The notes below the pieces were generated by a model that ran no database searches, was not told the origin of the DNA, and saw only the letters and a list, made by a program, of their open reading frames with translations. A stretch of 64,000 bases of DNA from assembly GCA_002713145.1 (NCBI GenBank), contig PAVS01000011.1:1-64000 (forward strand). Direction: 5' to 3'. How positions within the stretch are numbered: the stretch's first letter is position 1; each line of letters begins with the position of its first letter. This document shows positions 17,627 to 26,206 of this stretch, piece by piece. Position numbers and translations under genes: made by a program. This DNA is from Halobacteriovoraceae bacterium. Lineage in GTDB: Bacteria > Bdellovibrionota > Bacteriovoracia > Bacteriovoracales > Bacteriovoracaceae.

Positions 17627-18371
17627 ATTAGAAATTCAGTTTGATGGCGCTAATTATCATGGTTGGCAATTTCAAACGAATGCAGTGAGTATTCAAGAAC
17701 TCATTAATAAGGCCCTGGTTAAAATTTATAAAACAAAAGTTACAACGATGGGATCAGGGCGAACTGACGCTGGTGTCCATGCATTGAAATATTATGTTTT
17801 TTTCAAAGCCCCTTTTTTTATAGAAGCCAATGCTTTAGTGAGAGGGCTAAACACTCATTTGCCTGCAGATATCAGAGTGCTTGCTGCACGTGAACTGACA
17901 GAAGATGTCCATGCGACTATCGATGCCAAAAAAAGGGAGTATCGCTATTTTTTTACCAATCAAGCTATCCCCACTGCCTTTCAAGCAAAATATATTGCAA
18001 ATATATCCTATACCCTGGATTTCAATGCAATGAAGCAAGCGTGTCAGATGTTTGTGGGTGAATATGACTTTGCTAATTTTCAAACCCTTGGATCTGATGT
18101 GCGCACAACCACACGAGAGATCTTTGAGTGTGAACTGCTAGAGCATACGACAAACCATCATCCTCTTTTGCCTGACCACTACTATATTCGGATTGTAGGA
18201 CAAGGCTTTTTAAAGCAGATGGTTAGGCTCATGGTCGGGGCCATATGGGACGTGGGGAGAGCAAAAATTACCCTTGGTGAAATAGAGCAGGCCTTGCAAG
18301 ACCCAACATTAGGTCATATAGCTCCGGTGGCACCCGCATGTGGCTTGTATAAGTACGATATAACTTATTAA
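17589..18371 (+). CDS. truA: tRNA pseudouridine(38-40) synthase TruA
   Basis: This gene encodes 260 residues. TruA makes pseudouridine at positions 38-40 of tRNA anticodon arms. GSGRTDAGVHA contains the catalytic aspartate (Asp60), and the N-terminal FDGANYHGWQFQ and C-terminal GQGFLKQMVRLMVGAIWDVGR are family motifs. Two ATG codons 6 nt apart (17589 and 17595) could start it. It overlaps the end of pssA and closes the long core operon. Confidence 0.95.
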   Translation: MKMQTQINPTKTRLEIQFDGANYHGWQFQTNAVSIQELINKALVKIYKTKVTTMGSGRTDAGVHALKYYVFFKAPFFIEANALVRGLNTHLPADIRVLAARELTEDVHATIDAKKREYRYFFTNQAIPTAFQAKYIANISYTLDFNAMKQACQMFVGEYDFANFQTLGSDVRTTTREIFECELLEHTTNHHPLLPDHYYIRIVGQGFLKQMVRLMVGAIWDVGRAKITLGEIEQALQDPTLGHIAPVAPACGLYKYDITY

Positions 18372-18386
18372 AGCCCAGCCGATTCT

Positions 18387-18416
18387 TTGACAAACCCCTG
18401 TAAATTAGGCTATTTT
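18387..18416 (+). promoter_or_regulatory. Promoter of tig
   Basis: TTGACA (18387-18392), an 18-nt spacer and TATTTT (18411-18416) lie 46 nt before the trigger-factor start. Confidence 0.5.
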
Positions 18417-18461
18417 CACACCATATTTAATTAAGATAACGCAAAGCACAGGAGACACTTA

Positions 18462-19748
18462 ATGTCCTATTCAGTTGAAACCGTTAATGGTTGCACGAAA
18501 AAACTTATTTTTAACTTTGAAGACGTCAATCTTGAAAATCAAATTCAAGCAGCGCTCAAAGAAAAACAAAAGAATGCAAATCTTAAAGGATTTCGCAAAG
18601 GAAAAGCTCCCCTCGATTTTGTTAAACAAATTTATGGGGCACAAGTTGAAAATGATGCTCTCTACAGATTTGTTTCTGAAGAGTTTTATAAAGCTGTTCA
18701 AAGCGAAGACTTCAGAGCAATCGGATACCCAACATTTGGAAATACGAAAAGAGATGAAAACAATGTCAGCTTTGAAGCGACTGTTGAAATTTTCCCTGAA
18801 GTAGAACTTAAAGATTATAAAGACTACGAATTTACAAAAGAAAGTGCTGAAGTCACTGAAGAAGATGTTAAAGCACTTAAGGATCGTTATCTTGAGCCAA
18901 AGTCAGAAATGGTTGAAGTAAAAGACGAGGACGCAAAATTAGAAAAAGGTATGTTTGCTGTTTTTAATTTTGAAGGTGAAAAAGAAGACGGTTCAAAGCC
19001 AGATAATATGAAAGCGGAAGAATTTCTTTTAGAAATTGGTTCTGGGCAATTCATCCCTGGTTTTGAAGATGGAATGATGGGATTAAAAAAAGGTGATAAA
19101 AAAACAATTGAACTCACCTTTCCTTCGGATTACCACGAAACAGATTTAAGAGATGCTAAAGTAAAGTTTCATGTTGATGTATTAGAGCTCAAAGAGAAAA
19201 AAATTCCTGAGCTCACTGACGAGCTGGCTAAAGAGTTTGGATTTGAGTCTGTTGAAGATTTCAATACAAAAAATAAAGAGCGTCTCGAGCAACAAAAATC
19301 AAGAGAAGTTTCACAAAAACTTCACGAGGATATACTTAAAAAATTCGTTGAAGAAAACTCTTTTGATGTCCCTCAAACACTTATTGAGCAACAAAAACAA
19401 TCAGTAAGAGAAGACCTTGGAGCTAATTTAAAATCACAAGGCTTTGATGAAAAAATGGTTGAAACATATTTTTCAAAATGGGATGACGATATTGCTGCTA
19501 AGGCAGAGTTTCAAGTTCGTTCTGGTTTGATCTTGGATAAACTTGCTAAGAAATATGAGGTTGAAGCAACGGATGCAGACTTGGATAAAAAAATTGATGA
19601 AATGGCAGCGCAGTCTGGCATGGAAAAAGAACAATTAGCTAGTTATTACACTTCTAATGAAAATATTAAAAGTAATCTGATGTATGCTATACGTGAAGAA
19701 AAAACTTTTGACCAACTCATCTCAGATATGAAAGTAAAGAATGCTTAA
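18462..19748 (+). CDS. tig: Trigger factor chaperone
   Basis: This gene encodes 428 residues. Trigger factor is a ribosome-bound chaperone and peptidyl-prolyl isomerase. The N-terminal ribosome-docking loop reads GFRKGKAP in the normal position. The FKBP-type domain lies in the middle (about residues 150-240, MFAVFNFEGEKEDG and LEIGSGQFIPGFEDGMMGLKKGD). The C-terminal helical arms follow. AGGAG precedes the ATG. The gene has its own promoter and a strong terminator; it ends 4 nt into the convergent membrane-protein gene. Confidence 0.97.
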   Translation: MSYSVETVNGCTKKLIFNFEDVNLENQIQAALKEKQKNANLKGFRKGKAPLDFVKQIYGAQVENDALYRFVSEEFYKAVQSEDFRAIGYPTFGNTKRDENNVSFEATVEIFPEVELKDYKDYEFTKESAEVTEEDVKALKDRYLEPKSEMVEVKDEDAKLEKGMFAVFNFEGEKEDGSKPDNMKAEEFLLEIGSGQFIPGFEDGMMGLKKGDKKTIELTFPSDYHETDLRDAKVKFHVDVLELKEKKIPELTDELAKEFGFESVEDFNTKNKERLEQQKSREVSQKLHEDILKKFVEENSFDVPQTLIEQQKQSVREDLGANLKSQGFDEKMVETYFSKWDDDIAAKAEFQVRSGLILDKLAKKYEVEATDADLDKKIDEMAAQSGMEKEQLASYYTSNENIKSNLMYAIREEKTFDQLISDMKVKNA

Positions 19749-20782
19749 ATACTCGGCCCTCCCAAATGGGAGGGCTTTTTTTTGCAGCTTATTTTAAAGA
19801 CTCCAAAACGACACCTCTGATCTATATAATCTTTTTTTTCAAAATCCTCCTTAACAATCTCTTGCCTGTGAGCGGGAAAGATAAAGTTTGAATTCACCTG
19901 TTGAATTTGATGAGAATGATTGCTTTGAAGGAGCAGAATGATCAGAGCTGTTTTGTATCTGTTGTAATGTATGAAAAGTGCTACCGCCAATAATGAGAGT
20001 AAAGAAAAAGCCATCAAAGGTGTTGGGTCAAATTTATCTAGGACATAGATACATTTAACCATTAAGTTGAGGCAGTTATGAATCACTTCATTGAGAAAAT
20101 TAAAACCACCCACTAGATAATTAAAAAACAGCAAGGGAAAAATAAAAGTCATTATGCTTGTTATCAGTGGATTAATAAAAAGACTTGAGCTCTTAACAGG
20201 AGTGTCAAAGATGGAGCTCGTAATATGGAGTGAGAGATTTAATAAGAGCATCAGCTTGAGCTTATTATCTTTAAAGAGAATGATCGTTCCCCAAAATAAA
20301 AGCGAAAAACAAAAACTCAAAGGTGAACTTTGATAGTTGTGACTTAATAAAGATAGAATTAAGATGAAAATGAGTTTTGTCATCGCTGAGAGCCTGATAT
20401 TAAGTCCCAAGATCTTAAAAAGTATAACTCTCTCTAATGAGAGATAACCACCCAAGGGAGCAACGATTAGAAATAAGACGCCGAGTAGGGCCGATTGAGT
20501 CCATTTATTAAAAAGACCCAGAAGAAAATAGAGACTTGAAAGGTGAAGACCTGAGGGTGTTAACAAATGGAGCAGGCCATATCTTTTAAAGATATGTTTG
20601 AGTTTTCTGGAAAGGTTTGTTTTATCGCCTGTGATACTAGCTTGATAGAGCGAATAAGTGGATTTGTTAAAATGGAGACTTGAAAGGGGAAAGTTTAGAA
20701 ATTCTTTTGAGCTGTTTGCCTTGAATTGACTGGTGCCTGGTAGAAATAATATAAAACTTAATATAAGTAAGAAGTAGGGCAT
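19745..20782 (-). CDS. Reduced ComEC/Rec2-like membrane protein
   Basis: This gene encodes 345 residues with about eight to ten membrane helices. RYGLLHLLTPSGLHLSSLYF (Ser77-Gly-Leu-His80) matches the LLAISGLH motif of the competence domain of ComEC/Rec2 DNA channels. The usual N-terminal OB fold and C-terminal beta-lactamase-like nuclease domain are absent, and the length is about half of normal. The C-terminal soluble tail is short and basic. Its last residues (KKKPSHLGGPSI) are encoded by the antisense of the tig terminator, so the two genes overlap tail to tail. It may be a DNA-uptake pore part, or a membrane protein with another role. Confidence 0.6.
   Translation of the reverse strand: MPYFLLILSFILFLPGTSQFKANSSKEFLNFPLSSLHFNKSTYSLYQASITGDKTNLSRKLKHIFKRYGLLHLLTPSGLHLSSLYFLLGLFNKWTQSALLGVLFLIVAPLGGYLSLERVILFKILGLNIRLSAMTKLIFILILSLLSHNYQSSPLSFCFSLLFWGTIILFKDNKLKLMLLLNLSLHITSSIFDTPVKSSSLFINPLITSIMTFIFPLLFFNYLVGGFNFLNEVIHNCLNLMVKCIYVLDKFDPTPLMAFSLLSLLAVALFIHYNRYKTALIILLLQSNHSHQIQQVNSNFIFPAHRQEIVKEDFEKKDYIDQRCRFGVFKISCKKKPSHLGGPSI
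19756..19784 (+). terminator. Terminator of tig
   Basis: GCCCTCCC-AAAT-GGGAGGGC is a perfect 8-bp GC-rich stem followed by nine T residues. Its antisense also codes the last residues of the convergent gene. Confidence 0.93.
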
Positions 20783-20818
20783 ATTTTTAAGTGATGCAAA
20801 TAGTTACCCCCTTATTTT

Positions 20819-20847
20819 TTGTTAAGTCGTGAATATTAGGATATGAA
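20819..20847 (+). promoter_or_regulatory. Candidate nadC promoter
   Basis: TTGTTA, a 17-nt spacer and TATGAA lie 33 nt before the nadC start, in the divergent gap with the ComEC-like gene. Confidence 0.4.
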
Positions 20848-20880
20848 AAGGAAAGGTTATCTTCAAAAAGGCAGAGAGCA

Positions 20881-21723
20881 ATGATAAATTTGTCAGCATT
20901 TTATTCTAATTACTTGAAATTATATTTTGAAGAAGATGAGCTTGGTAAAAATTTAAATTATCTTAATTCTCTTCCACAGGAACAAGTACAGTGTCTTTTG
21001 AAAATTAAAGATGATATGTGCTTAGCTGGGCTTCCTTTCTTTTTTGAAGCTTTCAATTTTATTTCGCAAACGAAAAGAGATTTTAGTCAACATCTGGCTC
21101 ACGAAGGAGCTCTCTTTAAGAAATCGGATCAATCGCAAATTGAATTTATCCTTCCCTTTAATATAGCTCTCACTGCGGAGCGAATAGCATTAAATTTACT
21201 ACAAAGAGCAAGCTCGGTTGCCACCTACACCAAAAAATTTGTAGATCAATCTCAAGGTGTAAAAATTCTTGATACTCGAAAAACAACGCCGGGTCTGCGT
21301 TATCTCGAAAAATATGCTGTCACAGTAGGGGGAGGCACTAATCATAGGTTTTCTCAGACTGATGTGTGGATGATAAAGGACAATCATAAAAAAATGTGGG
21401 GTGGAATCAGACCAGCGGTAGAGCATTTTTTAAAACTCAAAACTTTCTACCAGGAAATTGTGGTTGAAATTCATGACCTTGCTGAATTAGAGCAAGTGCA
21501 AGATTTAGCAGTTAAGCATTTTATGTTGGATAATTTTTCTGGGTCTCAAATTAAAGCAGCACTGTCTGTTAAAAAGCCTCATTGGACTTATGAAGTTTCA
21601 GGAGGTGTGAACTTAGAAAATCTCAATCAATATGCTTTAGAAGGGGTGGATGCTATTAGTACAGGATCAATTATCTATAATGCCCCTCAAGTTGATTTAT
21701 CTATGAAAATTGAAAAGATTTAA
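20881..21723 (+). CDS. nadC: Nicotinate-nucleotide diphosphorylase (carboxylating)
   Basis: This gene encodes 280 residues. It makes nicotinate mononucleotide from quinolinate and PRPP in de novo NAD synthesis. ERIALNLLQRASSVATYT, ILDTRKTTPGLRYLEKYAVTVGGGTNHR and SGGVNLENLNQYALEGVDAISTGSI are the family motifs with the active-site lysine and arginines. No other NAD gene is adjacent. Its stop overlaps by 4 nt the convergent gene that ends at 21720. Confidence 0.95.
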   Translation: MINLSAFYSNYLKLYFEEDELGKNLNYLNSLPQEQVQCLLKIKDDMCLAGLPFFFEAFNFISQTKRDFSQHLAHEGALFKKSDQSQIEFILPFNIALTAERIALNLLQRASSVATYTKKFVDQSQGVKILDTRKTTPGLRYLEKYAVTVGGGTNHRFSQTDVWMIKDNHKKMWGGIRPAVEHFLKLKTFYQEIVVEIHDLAELEQVQDLAVKHFMLDNFSGSQIKAALSVKKPHWTYEVSGGVNLENLNQYALEGVDAISTGSIIYNAPQVDLSMKIEKI

Positions 21724-22433
21724 TTCGCTTTATGAATATTGAGTTCAATGGCCACTCTAATACTTCCCTTATCTTTTTCTGAATATGCATTAAAAGGATG
21801 GGGTTCAGTGATATCTTGTTGATTCAATTTTTTGATCCAAATCGTATAAGGACCTTTCTCCCAGCTGATAAATTCATCACTGGTGTAACTGGGAGGAGAA
21901 GTTAATTCAAAGGAGTTTTGTATAAGTCGTTTGGTCTCTTCAAATCGCTTCATTCCAGGCTCAATTTCAAAACTAAAATGCTGTAGATACTCTTTACTTT
22001 TTGCGCCAGAAAAAAACTGAGCATGGACATAGCGAGTGCCGGGAAGGTTGATCCTTGAGCGAATAACTTTCATGGTACCAGTGTACTTGTTCGTATTTTT
22101 GGTAATTTTAGGAGCGAGTCCTAAATTTTTAAGTCTTTGTGCTAAGGTTTGCCCACTTATCTCTGAGATATCGCTCTTGGGATTTAAAATTGTGACTATT
22201 TTTTGTGAGGCAAGTATGGCCCTTTTCTTTTCAGGCTGAGAGTTTCTAAGGGGAAGAGAGGTTTGAGCTAGCCCAGACTGGCTTGCTTGTGAGTTACCGT
22301 TTAAACGATTGCTTGCCTTATCCAGCTGCTTGTTCTCTTCAACTTTAATGGGATTTTGCGATGTTGGTAGAAAAAGAAATATACCCACAGCTAAAATGAG
22401 CAGACTTGGTATGATAACCGTTCTTTTTTTCAT
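21720..22433 (-). CDS. Membrane-anchored protein of unknown function
   Basis: This gene encodes 237 residues from the ATG at 22433, which lies 3 nt after the upstream stop. One N-terminal membrane helix (TVIIPSLLILAVGIFLFLP) is followed by a low-complexity Asn/Gln/Ser stretch to about residue 75, then a folded C-terminal part. I recognise no family. It forms a two-gene operon with the M23-like protein upstream and may act with it in the envelope. Translation may be coupled to the upstream gene, since no good ribosome site is seen. Confidence 0.7.
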   Translation of the reverse strand: MKKRTVIIPSLLILAVGIFLFLPTSQNPIKVEENKQLDKASNRLNGNSQASQSGLAQTSLPLRNSQPEKKRAILASQKIVTILNPKSDISEISGQTLAQRLKNLGLAPKITKNTNKYTGTMKVIRSRINLPGTRYVHAQFFSGAKSKEYLQHFSFEIEPGMKRFEETKRLIQNSFELTSPPSYTSDEFISWEKGPYTIWIKKLNQQDITEPHPFNAYSEKDKGSIRVAIELNIHKAN

Positions 22434-22435
22434 TT

Positions 22436-24325
22436 TTATCTTCTTGTTCCTCGCCTCGAATGAGAGCGGCTTTTGCGAGAAAAAGTTTTTCTCTCCCAAG
22501 TTTTCAGATAATTGGTTGGATTGAGTAAATCATGCCTTCTACGATAGAGTTTTTCTCGCTCGGTGGTGGCATCTGGCAACCAGACAGTTAAAGGGCCAGT
22601 TTGATCTCCTTTATAGAGTTCAAAATGCAACATAGGAAGACAACAATTAGAGTTCAGCTTCCCAATATAACCAAGGGTTTGACCCTGAGAGAGGATGGCT
22701 CCTTCTGCTATGCCAGGGGCGTTTTTAACAGAAATTTCACCATAGCGAGCCACGGCTCCACCTGCATGTACGACTTCTACTGCGTAGGTTCCCAGGTAAA
22801 AAAGATATTTGTCTCGTATGACTTTACCCACACCTATGGCCCTAATGTCTTCGTTGTATTTTCGGTAGAGATCACAACCGGCGTGTTTACGCGGACCACT
22901 GCTCGAACTTCTTCCAGCTCCAAATCTTCTACCACGAGAATCATAGCGGTGAGTTGGTTTTTTTATGGTGGGAAAAAGTCCATATCCTTTGGCATCAATA
23001 TTAGGGAATTCAAACTGTGGCTCTGGAGAATTTTGATCCGGACGATCTCCTCCAACAGGGTCCCCTCCCATAGGAGCAGGATTCTCAGTTGAATCATTAT
23101 TATTAGGCATATCGTAATAATTGATATCAGCTAATCTAATGGGGTCAATATTGGGACATTCGTTTTTTGCCACAACATTTTTTAACTCCACCCAACCACT
23201 GACAATTTTTTCTTTCTGGGCAATTCGATGGGGAACATTAATTTGAACGTAGTCTTTCATACCCAATCTTCTTTGGTTCATTCCCCCCTCAAAGTTTTGG
23301 GCAATAGTCACAGGGGATCCTATTTGAATGGCAAATAGCGCCGAACTGTGGTCTTGGTTCCAAACATAAACATGAGTATCTGTTGCTCCCATTTCAGTTA
23401 TATTACAAGCAACTTGAGTGATACTGCCCGGAACTTCAGGAATTTCTTCCTCATCAGAAGAGGGCTGTTCTTGTTCATTAGTTTCTGGAAAAGGAAGTTC
23501 AAGTTGCGTTTCTTCAGTTTCACTGTCAGAGTTCTCATCTTCATCCTCAATCTTTGTCCACTTATTTAAAAGGTATGTGACACTGAGATTATCCGCAAAC
23601 TTGGGAAGCTCTAGGTAGATTCTTTCATCATTAATAAGATCAAAATTATTTAAAATATCGAGTGAATCTAAATTGAGACCAATAACGGCTTTAACTTTTT
23701 GGGCTTCATTGGATTGATCATACACTTTAAAAAGCATAAACTGCTCAGGGTTTTGAGACTCTTCTTGCACACAACTGAGATATTGATAACCATTTTCATA
23801 AGCGAGTTTGAAATACGTAAATTCTTGATCAAAGCGAGGTTGAGTGAGCTGACTTAATTCAATTGGCGTCGGTAACTTAAGGAGGTATTCATTTAAAGCG
23901 TATTCAATAGAGTTGTTTTTTATTTGTAAATTTTTTGAAAGTGAAAGAGATTTATCTAAATCCCAAGATTGACCCACAATCGTAATTTGTTCTTTATTCT
24001 TCACCCATTTTTGGAATCGAGATTTTAAGCCCTTTAAACTAAGAACAGAAGCAGTGTTTTGTTTTTTCACAAGGAGTGCATAACTGGAGTTAAGTTGGGC
24101 GGGAGTGCCATCTAGCTCTTGAATTGAGTCCTCACTACTATAGCGAGTTATAAAGCCAAGTTCTCCTTGGGCAGAGTTTTTAAGTGAGCATAGACTTTTA
24201 TGAGACAGCTCTTTGATCTCTCCATTTTTAACCATAAGAAAGGGGATCTGTGGTTCACCCCAAGCAAAGGTAGATATACTGAATAAGACAAAGGTAAGTA
24301 GTTGTTTTCCTAATGATATATTCAT
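22436..24325 (-). CDS. Exported M23 (LytM) peptidase-like protein
   Basis: This gene encodes 629 residues with a signal peptide ending near WG (residue 23). A long unassigned region (to about residue 300) with an acidic Glu-rich stretch precedes an SH3-like segment and a C-terminal M23 domain. The zinc ligands are present: KHAGCDL gives His and Asp, and MLHFELY gives the second His. The two catalytic histidines are not: YAHL is YGEI and the HxH motif reads MLH. It may bind peptidoglycan or activate another hydrolase rather than cut, although such variants form a recurring subgroup as I recall. It overlaps no gene upstream; rimO diverges. Confidence 0.82.
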   Translation of the reverse strand: MNISLGKQLLTFVLFSISTFAWGEPQIPFLMVKNGEIKELSHKSLCSLKNSAQGELGFITRYSSEDSIQELDGTPAQLNSSYALLVKKQNTASVLSLKGLKSRFQKWVKNKEQITIVGQSWDLDKSLSLSKNLQIKNNSIEYALNEYLLKLPTPIELSQLTQPRFDQEFTYFKLAYENGYQYLSCVQEESQNPEQFMLFKVYDQSNEAQKVKAVIGLNLDSLDILNNFDLINDERIYLELPKFADNLSVTYLLNKWTKIEDEDENSDSETEETQLELPFPETNEQEQPSSDEEEIPEVPGSITQVACNITEMGATDTHVYVWNQDHSSALFAIQIGSPVTIAQNFEGGMNQRRLGMKDYVQINVPHRIAQKEKIVSGWVELKNVVAKNECPNIDPIRLADINYYDMPNNNDSTENPAPMGGDPVGGDRPDQNSPEPQFEFPNIDAKGYGLFPTIKKPTHRYDSRGRRFGAGRSSSSGPRKHAGCDLYRKYNEDIRAIGVGKVIRDKYLFYLGTYAVEVVHAGGAVARYGEISVKNAPGIAEGAILSQGQTLGYIGKLNSNCCLPMLHFELYKGDQTGPLTVWLPDATTEREKLYRRRHDLLNPTNYLKTWERKTFSRKSRSHSRRGTRR

Positions 24326-24407
24326 AGGCGGACATTACCATGAACTTGGGTTTTAACTTAGTATTTATGTAAGAATTACAGAAAAACAATTATTTTTCCC
24401 GTTTTTA

Positions 24408-24436
24408 TGGACATTTAGGGCCTAGCTCTCTATAAA
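24408..24436 (+). promoter_or_regulatory. Promoter of rimO
   Basis: TGGACA (24408-24413) and TATAAA (24431-24436) are separated by 17 nt. The predicted start leaves about 18 nt of leader that includes the GGAG ribosome site at 24451. Confidence 0.6.
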
Positions 24437-24460
24437 CGGTGCATAATTGTGGAGAAATTT

Positions 24461-25846
24461 ATGGAAATGGCAGATAAAAACTTCAGGGAAAAATCCCTGT
24501 TTTTCACCTCGTTAGGTTGTTCGAAGAACCTTGTGGATTCACAAGTGATGCTGGGACATTTAGGCTTAGATGGCTTCAGTATTGCCACTGAACCGCAAAA
24601 TGCAGAAGTCATTATCGTAAACACCTGCTCATTTGTAGAAGCCGCGAAAGCTGAGTCAATTGAGACAGTGCTTGATCTAGCAGATTTTAAAGATCCTGAA
24701 GTTGGGCATTGTAAAGCATTAGTGATGAGTGGTTGTATGGCCCAGAGGTATCATAATGAATTAGAACAAGAGATGCCGGAAGTTGATCTTTTCATAGGAA
24801 CGGGAGAGTATCAAAAAATTGTCCCTCTGCTGAAGGCTTTTGAAGAAGGAAAGCTTGAGAAAAAATCATTTGTTGAAATTCCAAAATATATCCATACTGA
24901 ATTCGACCCTAGGCTCAACACTTCTCCCGGCTATATGGCCTGGCTAAAAATCTCAGAAGGATGCAATCGTAATTGCACTTTCTGTATCATCCCTACTTTA
25001 AGAGGGAAGCTTCGCTCAAGAAGTATTGAATCTCTGGTAAAAGAATCCAAGTCTTTGGTTGAGACAGGAGTCAAAGAGCTCAATCTCATTTCACAAGATT
25101 TCTCTGATTATGGTTCTGATTTTGAAAGCTTTAAAAGAGAAGATAATAAAAACCCTATTATTTATAATATGCTCAAAGAGCTTGAAGAAAAAAGTGGCGC
25201 TCATTGGTTAAGAGTCTTTTATTTCTATCCAGATGATTTAACTGAAGATGTGATGGATCTCATGGCCAACTCAGAAGTCATTTGTAAATACCTCGATATG
25301 CCAGTTCAGCATTTTTCAAGTTCAGTACTCAGAAGAATGAATCGCAGAGCAACCAACGAGCTCATTCATGAAAAAATTGAAAAGCTGCGGTCTAAAATAC
25401 CTGGAATCGTTTTGAGAACCTCTGTGATTGTTGGTTTCCCTGGAGAAACTGAAGAAGATTTTGAAACCCTTATTGAAGGTGTGAAAAAAGTCAGATTTAA
25501 TCATTTAGGTGTTTTTAAATATTCAGATGAAGAAGGGACCCCGGCTTTAAGATTGAAAGACAAAGTTCCTCAAGAGATTATTGAGGAGCGCTTTGAACGA
25601 CTTTATGAGGTTCAAAAAGAAATAGCTCGGGAGTTGAATCAAGAGTATTTAGGCAAGACAATTGAAGTTCTGGTTGAAGGTGTGCATGAAGAAACTGATT
25701 TACTCCTTCAGGGTAGACACCAAGGACAAGCACCGGATATTGACGGGAAAGTTATTATCAATGATGGGCTGGCCAAAAAAGGTGATCTCGTGCAAGTGGA
25801 AATTACTGAAGTTCTTGATTATGATTTAGTTGGAAGGATCGTCTAA
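24461..25846 (+). CDS. rimO: Ribosomal protein S12 methylthiotransferase RimO
   Basis: This gene encodes 461 residues from the ATG at 24461, set by GGAG 7 nt upstream. RimO is a radical-SAM enzyme with two 4Fe-4S clusters that adds a methylthio group to Asp in S12. The N-terminal domain has SLGCSKNLVDSQ, the NTC motif and the SGC motif with its three cysteines. The radical-SAM motif is CNRNCTFC. A TRAM domain ends the protein (LVEGVHEETDLLLQGR, VQVEITEVLDYDLVG). SLGCSKNLVD separates it from MiaB. The 3' end overlaps the convergent small gene by 21 nt. Confidence 0.95.
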   Translation: MEMADKNFREKSLFFTSLGCSKNLVDSQVMLGHLGLDGFSIATEPQNAEVIIVNTCSFVEAAKAESIETVLDLADFKDPEVGHCKALVMSGCMAQRYHNELEQEMPEVDLFIGTGEYQKIVPLLKAFEEGKLEKKSFVEIPKYIHTEFDPRLNTSPGYMAWLKISEGCNRNCTFCIIPTLRGKLRSRSIESLVKESKSLVETGVKELNLISQDFSDYGSDFESFKREDNKNPIIYNMLKELEEKSGAHWLRVFYFYPDDLTEDVMDLMANSEVICKYLDMPVQHFSSSVLRRMNRRATNELIHEKIEKLRSKIPGIVLRTSVIVGFPGETEEDFETLIEGVKKVRFNHLGVFKYSDEEGTPALRLKDKVPQEIIEERFERLYEVQKEIARELNQEYLGKTIEVLVEGVHEETDLLLQGRHQGQAPDIDGKVIINDGLAKKGDLVQVEITEVLDYDLVGRIV

Positions 25847-26113
25847 TTTGTTTTTTTTCTGACCAATGAGCTCAGACTGTAATGAGCTTAGTTTGTATTG
25901 AACGTGACCATATTCAGTTTTGTCTTTAATCTCTTTTGATTGCAATCTATGCTCAATATTTTTAACTTCAATACGTAAACTCTCAACATGTCCTAAAACT
26001 TGATCCAGCTTTTTATCTGTTTGGTTCTGATAGTTCTTTAGCAGACCCTCGATTGATTGCGTGATTTTTTGGGTGACTGATTGAGCGAATATTTCGGTTA
26101 GGTACTTTCTCAT
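25826..26113 (-). CDS. Small coiled-coil protein
   Basis: This gene encodes 95 residues from the ATG at 26113. The sequence has heptad-like spacing from about residue 15 to 85 (LLKNYQNQTDKKLDQVLGHVESLRIEV and onward), with no signal peptide or membrane segment. The N terminus MRKYLTEIFAQSVTQKIT is amphipathic. No family is recognised. A TTAACT-N17-TAAAAT promoter ends 8 nt before the ATG with no ribosome site, which supports a real, probably leaderless gene. The 3' end overlaps rimO by 21 nt on the opposite strand. Confidence 0.55.
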   Translation of the reverse strand: MRKYLTEIFAQSVTQKITQSIEGLLKNYQNQTDKKLDQVLGHVESLRIEVKNIEHRLQSKEIKDKTEYGHVQYKLSSLQSELIGQKKNKLDDPSN

Positions 26114-26121
26114 ACCCAACT

Positions 26122-26150
26122 ATTTTAACCTGCACATGGATATGAGTTAA
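26122..26150 (-). promoter_or_regulatory. Promoter of the small coiled-coil gene, leaderless spacing
   Basis: On the minus strand TTAACT and TAAAAT are separated by 17 nt, and 8 nt separate the -10 box from the ATG at 26113. Confidence 0.45.
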
Positions 26151-26206
26151 AGGGAGCAAATACTGCTCATGCTATAAATATCTAGAATTACATATAACAT
26201 ACCCCT

